Shown here: piece by piece, positions 30,121-38,649 of the stretch
How positions within the stretch are numbered: position 1 is the first letter of the stretch
Layout of the letters: every line of letters starts with the position of its first letter
Source of the DNA: an uncultured Mollicutes bacterium
GTDB lineage: Bacteria > Bacillota_I > Bacilli_A > RF39 > UBA660
DNA length: 47,303 bases
Reading direction: 5' to 3'
Assembly: GCA_946500425.1 (NCBI GenBank)
Contig: CAMMVQ010000009.1
Coordinates: 1 to 47,303, forward strand
The notes under the pieces: generated by a model
What the model was told of the DNA's origin: nothing
The model's input: only the letters and a program-made list of their open reading frames with translations
The model's database searches: none
Program-made: the position numbers and the translations under genes

Positions 30121-30275
30121 ATGATTATATCTTTTGGAAAACAACTAGTAGTTGCCTTCACACAATTAAATTATATCCAAAAATAAGATAAATATCAAGA
30201 AAAAATATTTTCCCTTAAAAGTATTTTGGTTACCTTTTTTAATTATCCTCATAAGTAATAGTAAAGGGTGATAAT

Positions 30276-31586
30276 ATGTCTATATGGATGAATTCAAAAA
30301 TGGTGAAAAAAGGTGACGTATTTTTAGTAACTAATGATAATAAGAAGTATGTTAGCGAGGCGATTAAAAATGGAGCTAAATTAATTGTTACTGAAACTGA
30401 CGACGTATTTGAAATAAAAACCAAGAAGGTTAAAAACGTGAAAGATTATTTGAAAGGCAAGTTATATCCATTAATAAAAGATATAACGTTAATTGGAATT
30501 ACTGGTACTAACGGTAAGACTACTACTTGTTACTTAATTTACCAAATGCTTAATATGCTTGGCATTAAAACAGCGTTTATAGGAACCATAGGGTTTTACG
30601 TTGGAGAAAAAATATTTGATTTAAATAATACCACACCAACGATGGATGTTTTATATGAGCTTATTTTAAAAGCTAAAGAAAAAGATTGTAAGGTGGTGGT
30701 TACGGAAGTTTCGTCACACGCCTTAAAGCAAGAGAGGTTACACGGACTTTTATTTGACGCGGTTGGTGTTACAAACGTGACACAAGACCACCTAGACTAT
30801 CATAAAACGATGGAAGATTATGTAAATTCTAAGGCCTTAATTACTAATTTAACTAGAAATAAAAAAATAGTGATTTTAAATGGAAATGATAAATATTATA
30901 AGATGTTTTTAAAGAGAGATAATAATAATTATGTAATAGAAAAAGATGTTATTATAAAAAACGTATTACAGGAATTTGATAAGGTTAAGATTAATACTAG
31001 TGATGGAACTTTCAATATTAAATTATTGGGGCGTTTTAATGTTTTTAACTTTTTAATGGCTTATGAAATAATAAAAAAGTTAGGCTATAGTGTGAGTAAA
31101 TTAGATTTTTTAAAACTAACTGAACCCCCTGGTAGAATGCAAATGATAAATTATAAAGATAATTACATTTTAATTGATTATGCACACACTCCTGATGCGG
31201 TTGAAAACGTATTAAAAACCGTTTGTGAAACAAAAAATAAAGGTATTATCACAATCATTGGATGCGGAGGCAACCGTGATAAAAGTAAAAGACCGCTCAT
31301 GGCTAAGATTGCCTGTGAAAATTCTAGTTATGTTATTTTTACTAATGATAACCCAAGATGTGAGGATGAAAAACTAATAATGAATGATATTTTAAAAGGA
31401 GCTTTTGGAAGCTACGAAGTCATTTATAATCGTGGTGATGCAATAAAAAGAGGGATTGATCTTTTAGATGGTAATAAAATTCTTATGATACTTGGTAAAG
31501 GACACGAATGTTATCAAATAATAGGTAAAACAAAACATCATTTTTCAGATTATGAAGAAGTTAATAAAACTATATTAAAATTGTAA
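30276..31586 (+). CDS. murE: UDP-N-acetylmuramoyl-tripeptide synthetase (MurE-type ligase)
   Basis: IGITGTNGKTTTCYLIYQML; EVSSHALKQERL; DYAHTPDAVENVL; TNDNPRCED (DNPR). Confidence 0.93.
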   Translation: MSIWMNSKMVKKGDVFLVTNDNKKYVSEAIKNGAKLIVTETDDVFEIKTKKVKNVKDYLKGKLYPLIKDITLIGITGTNGKTTTCYLIYQMLNMLGIKTAFIGTIGFYVGEKIFDLNNTTPTMDVLYELILKAKEKDCKVVVTEVSSHALKQERLHGLLFDAVGVTNVTQDHLDYHKTMEDYVNSKALITNLTRNKKIVILNGNDKYYKMFLKRDNNNYVIEKDVIIKNVLQEFDKVKINTSDGTFNIKLLGRFNVFNFLMAYEIIKKLGYSVSKLDFLKLTEPPGRMQMINYKDNYILIDYAHTPDAVENVLKTVCETKNKGIITIIGCGGNRDKSKRPLMAKIACENSSYVIFTNDNPRCEDEKLIMNDILKGAFGSYEVIYNRGDAIKRGIDLLDGNKILMILGKGHECYQIIGKTKHHFSDYEEVNKTILKL

Positions 31587-31648
31587 AATTTCATAATATT
31601 TGATATAATTTTGTTAGGATAGAAAGGGTGCTATGTTAAGGAGGATTT

Positions 31649-32317
31649 ATGTCTAAGTGGGATAAGGATTATCTAGAATTATGTAAAAGAATATTAGAAG
31701 AGGGAAAAGAAGTTGAAAACAGAACTGGTATTAATACGATAAAAGTTCCATCTCATAGCTTTCATTTTAATTTACAAGATGAATACCCAGTTTTAACTAC
31801 TAAACAGTTATTTTTTAGGCAAGCGATACTTGAGATGTTTTGGATATATCAAGTACAAAGTAACGACGTTAGATGGTTAAAAGAAAGGGACGTTCACATT
31901 TGGGACGAATGGGAAATAAACGAAGATGGAATATGGCGTGCTTATCAGAACGTACCTGATGCGGATGGAAAATTAAATGCCTTTGTTCATCAAAGAAGTT
32001 GTGATGTTCCTCTTGGGCTTCCTTTTAATGTGACTCAGTATGCAACTCTTTTATGTATGCTTGCGAAAACTACGGGGCTAGAACCAGGGTATTTGGATTG
32101 GAGTATAAAAGATGCTCATATTTATGTTAATCAAGTTGATGGAATAAAAGAACAAATAAGAAGAATGGAAGAACTTGGAGATTTTCCGGCACCGTCTTTA
32201 TGGCTTAATCCAGAAGTTAAAAACTTTTATGATTATGATAACTCTAAAGATTTAAAAGACGTTAAAGTCTTAAATTATAAGCATCATGGAAAAATAAAGT
32301 TTCCAATTGCACAGTAG
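31649..32317 (+). CDS. thyA: Thymidylate synthase, apparently internally deleted
   Basis: Canonical N- and C-terminal segments (VENRTGINTIKVPSH, LTTKQLFFRQAILEM, HQRSCDVPLGLPFNVTQYATLL, DWSIKDAHIYVNQ, YKHHGKIKFPIAQ) but the catalytic PxC block is absent; 222 aa. Confidence 0.88.
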   Translation: MSKWDKDYLELCKRILEEGKEVENRTGINTIKVPSHSFHFNLQDEYPVLTTKQLFFRQAILEMFWIYQVQSNDVRWLKERDVHIWDEWEINEDGIWRAYQNVPDADGKLNAFVHQRSCDVPLGLPFNVTQYATLLCMLAKTTGLEPGYLDWSIKDAHIYVNQVDGIKEQIRRMEELGDFPAPSLWLNPEVKNFYDYDNSKDLKDVKVLNYKHHGKIKFPIAQ

Positions 32318-32324
32318 GTGTTTT

Positions 32325-32822
32325 ATGAGTAAACTAATAATTATTGCAGCCGTAGGAAAAAATTTAGAGTTAGGTCGTAAAAACGATTTAATATGGCACA
32401 TAAAAGGGGACATGAAGTTTTTTAAAGAGCATACCATGGGACATCCTATATTAATGGGAAAAAACACTTTTGTTTCTTTGCCTAAAATGTTACCAGGAAG
32501 AAAACACATAGTTTTATCTCGAAGCTCTGAAAGTTCTTTTCCTGACGATGTTACTGTTTTAGATTCATTGGATGAGTTTGACAAATTTAAAAGCACCATT
32601 AAAGAGGATATTTATGTAATAGGTGGAGCAAGTGTATATGCCCAGACCATTGATAAAGCAGACATGATATATTTAACCGAAATTAGTGATGAATGTAAAG
32701 ATGCGGACGTTTATTTTCCTTCGTTTAAAGATGCTGATTATGAAAAGGAAATTCTAGAAGATCATCCGGAAAACACTCCGCCGTATCGTCACGTTTTATA
32801 CAAGAAAAAAGGCCTTTTATAA
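32325..32822 (+). CDS. folA: Dihydrofolate reductase
   Basis: IIAAVGKNLELGRKNDLIWHIKGDMKFFKEHTMGHPILMGKNTFVSLP..LPGRKHIVLSR; IYVIGGASVYAQ. Confidence 0.95.
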   Translation: MSKLIIIAAVGKNLELGRKNDLIWHIKGDMKFFKEHTMGHPILMGKNTFVSLPKMLPGRKHIVLSRSSESSFPDDVTVLDSLDEFDKFKSTIKEDIYVIGGASVYAQTIDKADMIYLTEISDECKDADVYFPSFKDADYEKEILEDHPENTPPYRHVLYKKKGLL

Positions 32823-32835
32823 GGTCTTTTTTAAT
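32806..32835. terminator. Bidirectional terminator between folA and AAA+ gene
   Basis: aaaaaaggccttttataaggtctttttt. Confidence 0.8.
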
Positions 32836-33850
32836 AATCATTTAAGTCAACGTTTTCTTTTTCTAAGAATTCTTTAAATTGTGTTTTAAATTTTTCGGAT
32901 TCTTTTTTTATAACATCAGAGTATACACTTTGACAGTTCATTATGGCTTTATAAAAATGTTTAAAAGTAACAAACTCACTATTGTCAAATTTAGCGTATG
33001 AAAATGCTTTTGAAAGTAGTGATAAAGCATTGTCTGGATACCTTGAACCAAGTTCGTATATTCTTTTGTATTCGCTTGTCATATCGACGATGAATTTCAT
33101 TAGGTTTTCTATAACGTACTGTGAATACGCCAGTTTAACTCCTGTTTGTTTTTCTATTTTAGGGTAAGAACCCATAAGTATTTTAACGGTTGTTGCCGCG
33201 TCTGGTTCTGAGACATCTATTTTTTCAAAACGTCTTAAAAAGGCCTTATCTCTTATTAGATATTGATTATATTCATCTAGTGTTGTTGCGCCAATTACCT
33301 TAACGTCACCTCTTGATAGGGCTGGTTTCATTGCGTTAACAAAATCAACGCCACTATTTCTTGACTCAATAACCAAAGTATGTATTTCATCGATGAATAA
33401 AATTATGTTTTTAGCTTTGGTCACTTCTTTTAGCAAAAGGTTTATTTTTAATTCTTCGGTACCGTTTTCACTTGTATACTTTCCCAATAAAGAAGAGGTG
33501 TTAACTTTTATTATGTCATAACCTTTAATGGCGTTAGGCACATTTCCATGCTGTATTTTATAGGCGATTCCCTCTACGATTGCCGTCTTACCAATACCTG
33601 CCTTACCAACTAATATGGCTGATTTTTCCGGCGTTAAAATGGTTAAAATGGTCTTTTCAATCTCTTCTTCCCGTGCTATGGCAGGGTTGGTTATATAGTT
33701 TTTCTTGGTTAGATTTTCCCCGTATAATTCAATTAAGCTATTATTTTGACTTTCTTTTTTATTTGTTTTAGAAACTTCTTTTTTAGGCTCATCATCTAAC
33801 GAAAGAGTTTCGTCTTCAACGATGTCAAACATTTCGTCCATTTTGCTCAA
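32831..33850 (-). CDS. Stand-alone Clp D1-like AAA+ ATPase
   Basis: LVGKAGIGKTAIVEGIAYKI (Walker A); NIILFIDEIHTLV (Walker B); VIGATTLDEYNQYLIRDKAFLRRFEKI; only one AAA module. Confidence 0.85.
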   Translation of the reverse strand: MSKMDEMFDIVEDETLSLDDEPKKEVSKTNKKESQNNSLIELYGENLTKKNYITNPAIAREEEIEKTILTILTPEKSAILVGKAGIGKTAIVEGIAYKIQHGNVPNAIKGYDIIKVNTSSLLGKYTSENGTEELKINLLLKEVTKAKNIILFIDEIHTLVIESRNSGVDFVNAMKPALSRGDVKVIGATTLDEYNQYLIRDKAFLRRFEKIDVSEPDAATTVKILMGSYPKIEKQTGVKLAYSQYVIENLMKFIVDMTSEYKRIYELGSRYPDNALSLLSKAFSYAKFDNSEFVTFKHFYKAIMNCQSVYSDVIKKESEKFKTQFKEFLEKENVDLNDY

Positions 33851-33945
33851 CTCCTATTCATCTTTAATTATTATACAACAAATTCCTATTCATTTACAAC
33901 TTCATAGTTGTTTGGTATAATTTTTAATTGTTATGGAGGTTTTTG

Positions 33946-34653
33946 ATGCAACAATACTTTGCTAAAAATAAAGCTTTAGAATTAGAGAAAGAAGATTATT
34001 ATCATATTAAAACGGTTATGCGTATGAAAAAAGGAGATATTATTAAAGTGGTCTACGATAATGTTGTAAACGTTTGCAAACTTACCACCGTAAATAAAGA
34101 AATTAAATTTGACGTAGTTGAATCCTATTTAACTAACCAGACTAATTTTAATGTTACCATCGCCTTTTCTCTAATTAAAGAACAAAAGTTAAACTATTTG
34201 CTCCAAAAAGCAACGGAAGTAGGTGCTAGTGCTTTTGTTCCTTTTAGTTCTAAAAGAAGTGTCGTAAAAATAGATGAGGAAAGAAAAGAAAAAGTAAAAA
34301 TAGAAAGATGGCAAAAGATTTGTAAAGAAGCAGCTGAGCAGTCTGGCAGAACAAACGTTCCCGTTATTATGCCGATTAGGAGTTTAAAAGAATTGATGCA
34401 TTTGGATTACGACGTAAAACTTTTATGTTCCTTAAATAAAAATACAAAAAATATCAAAAAAATACTTCCAAAAATTAATAAGTGTGATAAAATGTTATTA
34501 GTAGTTGGACCGGAAGGTGGATTTGATTCTTCAGAAGAAGAGTTTTTAACCCAAAATGGTTTTCAAAGCATCTCTTTGGGGAATAACATTCTTCGTGCTG
34601 AAACGGCTCCGGTAGTTGCGATTAGTATGATAAATTATGAATTTATGGGGTGA
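33946..34653 (+). CDS. rsmE: 16S rRNA (uracil1498-N3)-methyltransferase
   Basis: EDYYHIKTVMRMKKGD; FSLIKEQKLNYLLQKATEVGASAFVPFSSKRSVVK; VVGPEGGFDSSEEEFL; SLGNNILRAETAPVVAI. Confidence 0.95.
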   Translation: MQQYFAKNKALELEKEDYYHIKTVMRMKKGDIIKVVYDNVVNVCKLTTVNKEIKFDVVESYLTNQTNFNVTIAFSLIKEQKLNYLLQKATEVGASAFVPFSSKRSVVKIDEERKEKVKIERWQKICKEAAEQSGRTNVPVIMPIRSLKELMHLDYDVKLLCSLNKNTKNIKKILPKINKCDKMLLVVGPEGGFDSSEEEFLTQNGFQSISLGNNILRAETAPVVAISMINYEFMG

Positions 34654-34658
34654 GTAGT

Positions 34659-35309
34659 ATGAAAAATTTGTTTGCGGCAGCGTCTTATACTTTTAATAAC
34701 TTTTATAATAATTTAAATACGCAAGGGCAAATGATTTTTTCAACCATAATGTTTTTAATAGTACTGTTATGTATTTTACTTTTCATAACTTACGTTATAC
34801 AGGGTATTCAAGCGAAAAGAAAATTAAAAAAGCTAAAGAACAACGAAGGATTAATTAGCAAAAGTAACGTTAACGAAGTTGTGAAGTCTGATAACATAAA
34901 AAAGGTAGAAGAAGTAGAAACATTATCTTTAAGAGATGATGAAGTGGTAAAAAAAACTGAAAATCAAAATGAAATAAGCGACATTGCTAAAAGAGTTGAG
35001 GATGCAATGAAAGAAGAGACACCAATTACTCTTACTAATTTTGAAGAAGATCAGGAAAGAACGGCAATTATATCAATCGATGAATTGATGGCAAAAGCAA
35101 AAGAGTTGGAATTGATTGATGATGAGGAAAATACAGGTATAAACTATTTAGAAAAATATAATTTAGAGCCTTCAGAAGTAAATGAGGTTGTAACAAAAGC
35201 AATGGGAGGCAAAGAATCAGCACCAGAAGTAAAAGCTTTTAAAGTTTCTCAAGTTATTTCGCCAGTGTACGGAATAAAAAAAGAAGCTATTAATAGTAAT
35301 AATCATTAA
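34659..35309 (+). CDS. Membrane-anchored hypothetical protein
   Basis: N-terminal TM MIFSTIMFLIVLLCILLFITYVIQ, acidic cytoplasmic tail. Confidence 0.65.
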   Translation: MKNLFAAASYTFNNFYNNLNTQGQMIFSTIMFLIVLLCILLFITYVIQGIQAKRKLKKLKNNEGLISKSNVNEVVKSDNIKKVEEVETLSLRDDEVVKKTENQNEISDIAKRVEDAMKEETPITLTNFEEDQERTAIISIDELMAKAKELELIDDEENTGINYLEKYNLEPSEVNEVVTKAMGGKESAPEVKAFKVSQVISPVYGIKKEAINSNNH

Positions 35310-35338
35310 GAAGCTAGAAAGCTTCTTATTTTTTAAAG
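35306..35338 (+). terminator. Terminator-like hairpin between 34659 ORF and mtaB
   Basis: taagaagctagaaagcttcttatttttt. Confidence 0.75.
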
Positions 35339-35347
35339 GAGGTAATC

Positions 35348-36640
35348 ATGAAGTTTGCAGTATGTACCTTGGGATGTAAAGTTAATGCTTATGAAAGTGA
35401 GTACGTAATAAATGAATTTTTAAAACATGGTTATGAAAAAGTTGATTTTAATGATAATAATAAAGCTGATATTTACATTATAAATACATGCACCGTAACT
35501 AATACTAGTGATCAAAAATCAAGGAAGATGATAAGGCAAGCAAGAAAGAAAAACAAAGATGCTCTTGTAGTTGTTATGGGGTGTTATAGTCAAATAAGAG
35601 AAAATGATGATAGCATACTTTCTTTTGCAGACATAGTAATCGGAAATACTAATAAAAATAAAGTTTATGATTTGGTTGTTTCTGCTTTAGAAAATAAAAA
35701 GAAAATAATTAAAGTTGATAATGTGATGGATTCTTCTTTTGAAGACATGGAATTAGAACATTTCACCACGAAAACTAGAGCATTCGTAAAGATAGAAGAC
35801 GGGTGTGAAAATTATTGTACTTATTGCATCATCCCTTACGTAAGAGGAAAAGTAAGAAGTAAAAAGAAAGAAAAAATAATAGAGGAAATATCTAAACTTG
35901 TTTTAGATGGACATAAGGAAGTTGTTTTAACAGGGATTCATACAGGACATTATGGAGCAGATTTAAAAGATTATGACTTTAGTGATTTGTTATTAGAATT
36001 AGAAAAAATAGATGGTTTAGAAAGAATAAGAATATCATCAATTGAAATAACTGAATTAAATGATAAGTTTTTAAACGTTTTAAAAACATCTAAAAAAATT
36101 GTAAATCATTTACATATTCCTTTACAAGCTGGAAGTGACCATGTATTAAAATTGATGAATCGTAAGTATGATTTAGAGTATTATGAGAATAAGATAAATC
36201 AAATTAGAAACATAAGAAAAGATATTGCTATTACAACTGATGTTATCGTAGGTTTTCCAGGAGAAACAGAAGAAGACTTTGAGGATACTTTGTCATTTGT
36301 TAAAAAAATTGATTTTTCAGGTGGACACGTATTTCCTTTTTCTTCAAGAAATGGTACGCCCGCTGCCAAAATGAAAGGCCAGTTAACTAAGCATGAAAAA
36401 CATGAAAGATGTAAAAAATTAATTGATTTATTTAAAGAACTAGAAAACGAATATTATAAAAAGCATGTTGGAATGGTTGTTACTGTTATTCCAGAGAATT
36501 TTAATGATGGATTTTTAACTGGTCACACTGATAATTACTTAAAGGTTACTTTTAAAGGTTGTGAAAAATTGATAGGAAAAGACGTTGAAGTAATGATAGA
36601 AGAATATAAAGATAATGTCTTAATTGGAAAAGAAATATAA
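35348..36640 (+). CDS. mtaB: tRNA t6A37 methylthiotransferase MtaB
   Basis: TLGCKVNAYESEYV; INTCTVTNTSDQKSRKMIRQ; VKIEDGCENYCTYCIIPYVRGKVRSK; DVIVGFPGETEEDF. Confidence 0.95.
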   Translation: MKFAVCTLGCKVNAYESEYVINEFLKHGYEKVDFNDNNKADIYIINTCTVTNTSDQKSRKMIRQARKKNKDALVVVMGCYSQIRENDDSILSFADIVIGNTNKNKVYDLVVSALENKKKIIKVDNVMDSSFEDMELEHFTTKTRAFVKIEDGCENYCTYCIIPYVRGKVRSKKKEKIIEEISKLVLDGHKEVVLTGIHTGHYGADLKDYDFSDLLLELEKIDGLERIRISSIEITELNDKFLNVLKTSKKIVNHLHIPLQAGSDHVLKLMNRKYDLEYYENKINQIRNIRKDIAITTDVIVGFPGETEEDFEDTLSFVKKIDFSGGHVFPFSSRNGTPAAKMKGQLTKHEKHERCKKLIDLFKELENEYYKKHVGMVVTVIPENFNDGFLTGHTDNYLKVTFKGCEKLIGKDVEVMIEEYKDNVLIGKEI

Positions 36641-36660
36641 TTAGTAATATTTCTTTTTAA

Positions 36661-36850
36661 TTTCGACAAGTTTTTTAGGAATAAGGTATATAGTAGGTGG
36701 CTAAAAGGAGCGTAACATGAACTACTATAACGAAATAAAACAAGAACTAATAAATAATGAAACATATAAAAAGGTAAAAGACTACTCTAAAAATAGAAAT
36801 GATTTAAAAACATATTATAACGTTGGAAAGCTTTTAAGTGATGCAGGAAA
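36661..36850 (+). repeat. Direct repeat copy 1 (upstream region plus 5' coding of DUF1016 A)
   Basis: tttcgacaag..ttttt.ggaataaggtatatagtaggtggctaaaaggagc.ta.catgaactactataacgaaataaaacaa; near-identical copy 959 nt downstream. Confidence 0.9.
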
Positions 36851-37607
36851 ACATTATGGTGAAGGAATTATTGAAAAGTATTCCAAAAAACTAGAGATAG
36901 AAGTTAATAAGAAATATAATAAAAGAACATTATTTAGAATGAGACAATTCTATTTGATGTTTAAAGACGAGAAAGTGTCACCATTGGCGACACAATTAAG
37001 TTGGTCGCATTATATAGAAGTATTGTCACTCAAAGATATGAATAAAATTAATTATTATATAAAAATAGCAGAAGAACAAATTTTAAGTAAAAGAGAACTT
37101 CGCAAAAGAATAAAAAATAATGAATATGAAAGACTAGATGAAAAGACGAAAGAAAAGTTAATAACAAAAGAAGAGAACAAAGTAGAAGATTTTATAAAAA
37201 ATCCAATATTAATTAGAAATAAATATAATAGAGAAAATATATCAGAAAAGATGTTACAGCAACTAATACTAGAAGATATACCATCTTTTTTAGATGAACT
37301 AGGTAGCGGTTTTACATTTATAAGAAATGAATTTAAAATGAAAATAGGTAACAGGTATAATTACATAGATTTATTACTATTTAATTATGTTTATAATTGT
37401 TTTGTAGTAGTAGAATTAAAAGTAACGGAGTTAAAAAAAGAACATATTGGACAAATAGAAACGTACATGAATTACATAGACAAAAACATAAAGCAATTAA
37501 ATCAAAATAGTACTATAGGAATTATTATATGTAGGAAAGATAACGTTTTTATTATGAGGTATGTAACAAATGAGAATATTTTTGAAAGAAATTATGAATT
37601 AACATAA
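36717..37607 (+). CDS. DUF1016/YhcG-family PDDEXK nuclease-like protein, paralog A
   Basis: N-terminal YYNVGKLLSDAGKHYGEGIIEKYSKKLE..MRQFYLMF..LSWSHYIEVL; C-terminal YNYIDLLLFNYVYNCFVVVELK. Confidence 0.88.
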   Translation: MNYYNEIKQELINNETYKKVKDYSKNRNDLKTYYNVGKLLSDAGKHYGEGIIEKYSKKLEIEVNKKYNKRTLFRMRQFYLMFKDEKVSPLATQLSWSHYIEVLSLKDMNKINYYIKIAEEQILSKRELRKRIKNNEYERLDEKTKEKLITKEENKVEDFIKNPILIRNKYNRENISEKMLQQLILEDIPSFLDELGSGFTFIRNEFKMKIGNRYNYIDLLLFNYVYNCFVVVELKVTELKKEHIGQIETYMNYIDKNIKQLNQNSTIGIIICRKDNVFIMRYVTNENIFERNYELT

Positions 37608-37619
37608 AGAGAATTTTTA

Positions 37620-37810
37620 TTTCGACAAGATTTTTTGGAATAAGGTATATAGTAGGTGGCTAAAAGGAGCATAGCATGAACTACTATAACGAAATAAAAC
37701 AAGAGTTAATAAATAATGAAACATATAAAAAAGTAAAAGACTATTCTAAAAATAGAAGTGATTTAAAAACATATTATAACGTTGGAAAGCTTTTAAGTGA
37801 GGCGGGAAAA
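37620..37810 (+). repeat. Direct repeat copy 2 (upstream region plus 5' coding of DUF1016 B)
   Basis: Matches 36661-36850 with few differences. Confidence 0.9.
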
Positions 37811-38560
37811 CATTATGGTGAAGGTATTATTAAAAGTTATTCCAAAAAGTTAACGATAGAACTTGGTACTGGCTATACGTCTTCTTCTTTAAAACGAATG
37901 AGGCAGTTTTTTATAGTTTTACAAAAAGGTGCGACAATGTCGCACCAATTGACCTGGAGTCATTATGTAGAACTTTTACCAATGGAAGATACAAATAAGA
38001 TTAACTATTATGTAAAAATAACAGAAAATCAAAACTTATCAGTAAGAGAATTAAGGCAAAGGATAAAAAATAATGAGTACGAAAGATTAGATTATAAAAC
38101 AAAGGAGAAATTAATAACAAAAGAAGAAAATAAAGTAGAAGATTTTATAAAGAATCCAATATTAATTAGAAATAAATATAATAAAGAAAATATATCAGAA
38201 AGGATGTTGCAACAGTTAATATTAGAGGATATACCTTCTTTTCTTCATGAACTAGGCAATGGTTTTAGTTTTATAGAAAACGAATATAAGATTAAGATAG
38301 GAAATAGATACAATTATATAGATTTACTATTATATAACATTAATTTTAATTGTTACGTAGTGGTTGAACTAAAAGTAACGGAATTAAAAAAAGAACATAT
38401 TGGACAAATAGAAACGTACATGGCTTACGTTGATAAGAATATTAAACAGGTAGAGCAAAATAATACTATAGGAATTATTATATGCAAAAAAGATAACGTC
38501 TTTATCATGAAATATGTAACAAATAAGAATGTTTTTGAAAGGGAATACGAGCTGCTATAA
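37676..38560 (+). CDS. DUF1016/YhcG-family PDDEXK nuclease-like protein, paralog B
   Basis: Very similar N- and C-termini to paralog A; KGATMSHQLTWSHYVELL; YNYIDLLLYNINFNCYVVVELK. Confidence 0.88.
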   Translation: MNYYNEIKQELINNETYKKVKDYSKNRSDLKTYYNVGKLLSEAGKHYGEGIIKSYSKKLTIELGTGYTSSSLKRMRQFFIVLQKGATMSHQLTWSHYVELLPMEDTNKINYYVKITENQNLSVRELRQRIKNNEYERLDYKTKEKLITKEENKVEDFIKNPILIRNKYNKENISERMLQQLILEDIPSFLHELGNGFSFIENEYKIKIGNRYNYIDLLLYNINFNCYVVVELKVTELKKEHIGQIETYMAYVDKNIKQVEQNNTIGIIICKKDNVFIMKYVTNKNVFEREYELL

Positions 38561-38561
38561 T

Positions 38562-38612
38562 TAAATTAATTATTTAAAACTTAGGATACCGCTAGTTAAA
38601 ATAATTAATTTA
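38562..38612. repeat. 14-bp perfect AT-rich inverted repeat between DUF1016 B and recD2
   Basis: taaattaattattt (38562-38575) and aaataattaattta (38599-38612). Confidence 0.85.
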
Positions 38613-38649
38613 TGTTAAAATTCTATTAGCGTTAATTAAGGAGGCAAAA

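Noticed and set aside
32270-32599. 109-aa minus-strand ORF over thyA/folA
   Set aside because: Antisense to folA, no independent support
36717-38560. Tandem DUF1016 genes considered as an assembly duplication
   Set aside because: Middle segments differ strongly and differences are spread through both copies, so they are real paralogs
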